From assembly GCA_003232015.1 (NCBI GenBank), contig QIKU01000119.1, positions 1-16,967 of the forward strand: 16,967 nt of DNA, read 5' to 3'. The stretch's first letter is position 1. Every line of letters begins with the position of its first letter. The notes under the pieces are model-generated. The model saw only the letters and a program-made list of their open reading frames with translations, did not search any database and had not been told where the DNA came from. Both the position numbers and the translations under genes were made by a program. Below, in pieces: positions 13,605 to 16,967 of this stretch. This DNA comes from Gammaproteobacteria bacterium (GTDB lineage: Bacteria; Pseudomonadota; Gammaproteobacteria; UBA6429).

Positions 13605-14081
13605 TTAACTATTTTTCATGATCCGGCGTTTATCCCGTTGCCAGTCGCGGGTTTTTTCGGTCTGGCGTTTATCGTGGTCCTGTTTACCTTTAGCAAGTGC
13701 TATTTCCAGCTTGGCCTTGTGTTTTTTCCAGTACATGGCCGTGGGGACAATGGCAAAGCCTTTGCGTTCGACGGCACCAATTAATCTGCTTAATTCTTGC
13801 CGATTTAACAGTAATTTACGCAGCCGGGTGGGATCTGTTTTTTTATGGGTGGATGCTGTTTGTAACGGGGTGATTAAACAGCCGATTAGAAAGGCTTCAC
13901 CTTTCATTAGCATGACATAGCTGTCCTGCATTTGAACACGATTTTCACGCAGGGATTTTACTTCCCAGCCTTCCAGTACCAGACCTGCTTCAAAACGCTC
14001 ACCCAACAGAAAATCGTGCCGTGATTTTTTATTGAGTGCAATCGTATTGCTTTTAACTGCTTTTTTCTTTTTTCCTGCCAT
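13605..14081 (-). CDS. smpB: SmpB, tmRNA-binding protein
   Basis: A 158-residue protein that binds tmRNA and delivers it to stalled ribosomes. The core motifs [37 protein letters not shown] and the basic C-terminal tail ([22 protein letters not shown]) are typical and complete. The ATG at 14081 (MAGKKKK) is preferred over an in-frame TTG three codons upstream. It lies 117 bases upstream of ssrA on the same strand, as in many bacteria. TATAAT on the minus strand at 14095-14090 is close to the start, so the leader would be very short if it is used. Confidence 0.96.
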   Translation of the reverse strand: MAGKKKKAVKSNTIALNKKSRHDFLLGERFEAGLVLEGWEVKSLRENRVQMQDSYVMLMKGEAFLIGCLITPLQTASTHKKTDPTRLRKLLLNRQELSRLIGAVERKGFAIVPTAMYWKKHKAKLEIALAKGKQDHDKRQTEKTRDWQRDKRRIMKNS

Positions 14082-14194
14082 AGGCTGCAATTATAACGGA
14101 CACCTGTATTAGAAATACATATATATAAAGCATAAGTGTTGAGCTTAGGGGGTATTTCACGCAAAATAACACAAAAAAACATTGGGAGTAATAA

Positions 14195-15637
14195 ATGGTA
14201 CGTAGACGCACCTCGATTCATGGTGAATGGTCTTCGCGTTGGGCTTTTATTTTAGCCGCAACTGGGTCGGCGGTCGGCTTAGGTAATATCTGGAAGTTTC
14301 CTTATATTACCGGTGAAAATGGCGGCGGCGCCTTTGTGCTGGTGTATTTGCTTTGTATCGCCGTTATCGGCATCCCCATTATGATGGCTGAAGTGATGAT
14401 AGGCCGGCGTGGTCGCCAGAGCCCGGTGAATACCATGTATAACCTGGGTATTGAGGCGGGCAGTTCTTCGCACTGGCGCTGGCTGGGCTGGCTAGGAGTG
14501 GTTGCGGGGTTCCTTATCCTGTCATATTATTCGGTGATCGCCGGCTGGGCACTGGATTATATTTTTAAAACCGCAACAGGCACTTTTAGCGGTGCAAATG
14601 CTGAATTTGTGAGCAGCACCTTTGGTGGTTTTATCAGTAGCCCCGTTACCTTAACGTTCTGGCACACTTTGTTTATGTTGATGACCATGTTTGTGGTAGC
14701 TAAAGGCGTTAAAGGTGGTCTGGAAAAGGCAGTGCGCTTTCTGATGCCAAGCTTGTTTGTGTTGCTGATTATTATGGTGGGTTATGCGGCTACGACCGGT
14801 GAGTTTATGCGTGGTCTCACCTTTTTGTTTGAACCTAATTTTGACAACCTGCTATATAAGCATGCAGCTGGTGGTGAATTTATTTTAAATACCCATGGTG
14901 AAAAAATATTTACGCTTGAATATGTGCTTATTGCGATGGGGCATGCCTTTTTTACACTGAGCTTAGGTATGGGCGCCATTATGATTTATGGTTCTTATCT
15001 GCCACATAATACCTCCATCGCAAAAACCTCCTTTATTATTGCCGGCGCAGATACCGTGGTTGCGTTACTGGCGGGCATGGCAATATTTCCGATTGTATTT
15101 GCAAACCAGCTGGATCCGGGGAAAGGGCCGGGGCTGATTTTTGAAACACTGCCTTTGGCCTTTGGTAATATGCCGTTTGGGGAAGTGTTTGGTACGTTGT
15201 TTTTTGTGTTACTGGTTTTTGCCGCATGGTCTTCCAGTATTTCTTTAATTGAACCGGCTGTTGCCTGGCTGGTTGAAAATAAAAATATGAAGCGTTTCAA
15301 GGCCGCTGCCATTATGGGTGTTTCCTGTTGGCTGGTTGGAATGCTGACGGTATTGTCCTTTAACCTCTGGAAAAATGTGCATCCAGTTGATTTCTGGGTA
15401 TTTAAAAACAAAACTTTCTTTGATGTGCTGGATTATTTAACCGCTAATATCATGTTGCCTTTAGGCGGTTTGGCCATTGCGGTTTTCAGTGTATGGATTA
15501 TGTCCCGAAGTTCGACCTCGGATGAACTGGGTATGAAAGAAAAGTCATTGGCATACAATATCTGGTATTTTATGACTCGGTACGTTACACCCCTGGCCAT
15601 ATTGTTTGTGTTTGCTAATTTGGTCGGACTAATATAA
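14195..15637 (+). CDS. Sodium:neurotransmitter symporter (SNF) family transporter
   Basis: A 480-residue polytopic inner-membrane protein that probably imports an amino acid or similar solute with Na+. The N-terminal SSRWAFILAATGSAVGLGNIWKFPYITGENGGGAFVLVYLL is the SNF/LeuT signature, including the unwound helix 1 that binds substrate and Na+. About eleven to twelve hydrophobic segments follow, and the length is usual for bacterial members. The start ATG 14195 has GGGAG at 14182-14186. It diverges from smpB and reads toward ratA, with only 18 bases before the latter, so they may share a transcript. The substrate cannot be told from the sequence. Confidence 0.93.
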   Translation: MVRRRTSIHGEWSSRWAFILAATGSAVGLGNIWKFPYITGENGGGAFVLVYLLCIAVIGIPIMMAEVMIGRRGRQSPVNTMYNLGIEAGSSSHWRWLGWLGVVAGFLILSYYSVIAGWALDYIFKTATGTFSGANAEFVSSTFGGFISSPVTLTFWHTLFMLMTMFVVAKGVKGGLEKAVRFLMPSLFVLLIIMVGYAATTGEFMRGLTFLFEPNFDNLLYKHAAGGEFILNTHGEKIFTLEYVLIAMGHAFFTLSLGMGAIMIYGSYLPHNTSIAKTSFIIAGADTVVALLAGMAIFPIVFANQLDPGKGPGLIFETLPLAFGNMPFGEVFGTLFFVLLVFAAWSSSISLIEPAVAWLVENKNMKRFKAAAIMGVSCWLVGMLTVLSFNLWKNVHPVDFWVFKNKTFFDVLDYLTANIMLPLGGLAIAVFSVWIMSRSSTSDELGMKEKSLAYNIWYFMTRYVTPLAILFVFANLVGLI

Positions 15638-15655
15638 TCAAGGTTTAGGTTTAAA

Positions 15656-16087
15656 GTGAAAAAAGTATTAAAACATGCACTGGTGCCGTTTAGTGCCAGC
15701 CAAATGTATGCTCTGGTAAATGATATTGAATCGTATGCAGATTTTTTACCGTGGTGTGATAAGTCCGTTATTCTAGAGCAAACAGATAAGGAAGTTAAAG
15801 CCAGTTTAAATATTGCTTATGGCAGTATAAACAAGTCTTTTACTACTTTAAATAAACTAACACCGGAAACAAAAATAGAAATGCAACTGGTTGAAGGCCC
15901 CTTTAAAAAATTACATGGGGAGTGGCTGTTTACCCAGCTGGGTGATGAGGGTTGTAAAATCAGCTTTGATCTGGAATTTGAATTTAAAAATAAATTACTG
16001 AGTATGACAATGGGGCCGGTGTTTAGTCAAATTGCCAATACACTGGTTGATTCCTTTACTGAACGCGCACAAAAAGTTTACACATAA
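15656..16087 (+). CDS. ratA: RatA/COQ10-type START-domain protein
   Basis: A 143-residue single-domain protein of the polyketide cyclase/START family (KHALVPFSASQMYALVNDIESYADFLPWC), close to E. coli RatA and eukaryotic COQ10. RatA was described as a toxin that blocks 70S assembly, whereas COQ10 relatives bind coenzyme Q, so the cellular role is debated. The start is GTG at 15656, directly followed by the conserved MKKVLKHALVPF. The next gene, rnfH, is the usual neighbour and starts 22 bases after the stop. The gene is full length. Confidence 0.92.
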   Translation: MKKVLKHALVPFSASQMYALVNDIESYADFLPWCDKSVILEQTDKEVKASLNIAYGSINKSFTTLNKLTPETKIEMQLVEGPFKKLHGEWLFTQLGDEGCKISFDLEFEFKNKLLSMTMGPVFSQIANTLVDSFTERAQKVYT

Positions 16088-16109
16088 ATTATTTATTCAG
16101 GTTGTTAAA

Positions 16110-16394
16110 ATGATTGTAGAAGTAGCCTATGCAAAACCAGACAAGCAGGTGATTATTCCGGTGGATGTGGATGAATCCTGTACGGTTGAGCAGGCGATTG
16201 TTTTATCAAAGGTCGAAAAGCAATTTCCTGAGATCGATCTGGAAAAAAATAAAGTAGGTATTTTTGGCAAGGCAGCAAAGTTAACGGATATCTTACGTGA
16301 AAAAGATCGTGTTGAAATTTATCGCCCGCTAATTGCAGACCCGAAAGAATCACGCCGGGCACGTGCGGCTAAAAAAGAACGCCTGAATAAATAG
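16110..16394 (+). CDS. rnfH: RnfH-family protein (RatB, UPF0125)
   Basis: A 94-residue ubiquitin-like beta-grasp protein. The start is ATG 16110 (MIVEVAYAKPDKQVIIPVDV), with CAGG about ten bases before; a longer in-frame reading from 16032 overlaps ratA and has no family support. The motifs KVGIFGKAAKLTDILREKDRVEIYRPL and DPKESRRARAA are characteristic. It is the standard partner of ratA in gammaproteobacteria. Its function is not firmly known. It converges with bamE; only 15 bases separate the stops and no terminator hairpin is seen there. Confidence 0.93.
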   Translation: MIVEVAYAKPDKQVIIPVDVDESCTVEQAIVLSKVEKQFPEIDLEKNKVGIFGKAAKLTDILREKDRVEIYRPLIADPKESRRARAAKKERLNK

Positions 16395-16409
16395 CTTTAT
16401 TAAGGGTAT

Positions 16410-16739
16410 TTAATTCAGAGTTTGCTCTTTATACTGGCTTTTATCAATGGTTGCCAGAACCCCGTTTTTAAAGATAAGCGTAACACGTTTACGTTTCATT
16501 GTGTCTTCACCGCCTTTTCTGAAACTGTAAACATATTCCCAGCGTTGTGGGTGGAAAGGATCAATCAACATTGCCGTGCCCATTAAAAATTGCACCTGCG
16601 ACTTCGTCATGCCCTGCTTGAGCTGGCTGAGTTTGTCTTCTTCAATGGTATTGCCTTGCTGAATATCAATTTTATACGCGCTACAGCCTGTAAGGCTAAG
16701 GAAAAGAAGGGTAGAAATTAGAATGAGAATAGTTCGCAT
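16410..16739 (-). CDS. bamE: BamE outer-membrane assembly lipoprotein
   Basis: A 109-residue lipoprotein of the SmpA/OmlA family and a part of the BAM complex that inserts beta-barrel proteins in the outer membrane. A lipoprotein signal ends in LSLTGC with the lipidated cysteine at residue 19. The domain motifs QLKQGMTKSQVQFLMGTAMLIDPFHPQRWEYVYSF and KRKRVTLIFKNGVL are intact. It is transcribed leftward, diverging from fur across 83 bases, a conserved arrangement in gammaproteobacteria. Confidence 0.95.
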   Translation of the reverse strand: MRTILILISTLLFLSLTGCSAYKIDIQQGNTIEEDKLSQLKQGMTKSQVQFLMGTAMLIDPFHPQRWEYVYSFRKGGEDTMKRKRVTLIFKNGVLATIDKSQYKEQTLN

Positions 16740-16822
16740 TTGGGGATCAACTTCACATATAATACAACAGGTCGTGAAGTATACTAAATTTACAAAATAA
16801 ACACTAGCTGCTGGGGTATTAC
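16740..16822. promoter_or_regulatory. Divergent bamE-fur promoter region
   Basis: This 83-base gap must hold both promoters. TATAAT at 16758-16763 and TATACT at 16780-16785 are -10-like on the + strand for fur; TATTAT on the complement of 16764-16759 could serve bamE. No clear -35 partners or Fur box can be assigned by eye. Confidence 0.4.
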
Positions 16823-16967
16823 ATGAAAAATACTAATGGAAACAATGATTTGCAGAAGGCGGGTTTAAAAGCGACATTGCCGCGGTTAAAAATTCTTAAG
16901 TTTCTGGAGTCAACCTCGGTGCGGCATTTAAGTGCTGAAGATGTTTATAAAGCCATGTTGGACGGTG
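16823..16967 (+). CDS. fur: Ferric uptake regulator Fur (3' partial)
   Basis: The first 48 codons of Fur are present before the window ends. The segment LQKAGLKATLPRLKILKFLESTSVRHLSAEDVYKAML matches the N-terminal winged-helix of Fur, the Fe2+-dependent repressor of iron uptake genes. The N-terminus is slightly longer than E. coli Fur (MKNTNGNND). The metal-binding domain lies outside the window. Placement next to bamE, divergently, supports the call. Confidence 0.95.
   Translation, partial: MKNTNGNNDLQKAGLKATLPRLKILKFLESTSVRHLSAEDVYKAMLDG

Noticed and set aside
15656..16394. ratA-rnfH as a third toxin-antitoxin system
   Set aside because: Despite the RatAB name, the pair is a conserved housekeeping neighbour set beside bamE and fur, and the toxin role is disputed.
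1..16967. CRISPR array, insertion sequence, integrase or reverse transcriptase
   Set aside because: No regularly spaced repeats, transposase, recombinase or reverse transcriptase motifs were seen in any frame.

Overview
The window looks like a chromosomal segment of a gammaproteobacterium. The evidence is the tmRNA tag peptide ANDDNYALAA, the linked ssrA, smpB, ratA, rnfH, bamE and fur genes, and a NapF-type ferredoxin. No genus can be named from the sequence alone.

Layout. (1) About 1-2288: the end of a rightward respiratory or redox operon. It holds a membrane 4Fe-4S protein cut by the window edge, a NapC/NirT-type multiheme cytochrome c with five CXXCH motifs, and a NapF-like ferredoxin. 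(2) 2362-3345: a WYL-domain transcription regulator. (3) 3346-3830: a 485-base non-coding stretch rich in hairpins, including terminators and a perfect stem-loop just upstream of the next operon. (4) 3831-10770: a complete four-gene Wadjet (JetABCD) anti-plasmid system with overlapping genes, followed by a small unrecognised ORF (10853-11077). (5) 11236-12918: two type II toxin-antitoxin loci. A leftward higBA pair and a rightward Phd/YefM-ParE pair flank a small AlpA-like HTH gene that has an in-frame amber codon at its fourth position. (6) 13124-13487: tmRNA (ssrA, minus strand) with its terminator, then smpB (minus). (7) 14195-16967: housekeeping genes, namely an SNF-family sodium symporter, ratA, rnfH, bamE (minus) and the start of fur.

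How it fits together. The Wadjet operon and the toxin-antitoxin genes form an accessory, defence-like block that ends at the 3' end of ssrA, a well-known integration site for genomic islands. No integrase and no second copy of the ssrA 3' end is visible, so the island idea is an inference. JetA, JetB and JetC should form an SMC-like complex that recognises small circular DNA, and JetD should be the Toprim nuclease that cuts it. The toxin-antitoxin pairs may stabilise the block. The WYL protein upstream may or may not regulate it. The rest is core genome: ribosome rescue (ssrA and smpB), outer-membrane assembly (bamE) and iron regulation (fur).

I did not find a clearly undescribed system. The best leads are the hairpin-rich leader of the Wadjet operon, the unknown 74-residue ORF after jetD, the amber-interrupted HTH gene, the apparently leaderless higB transcript, and the pentaheme NapC-like protein.
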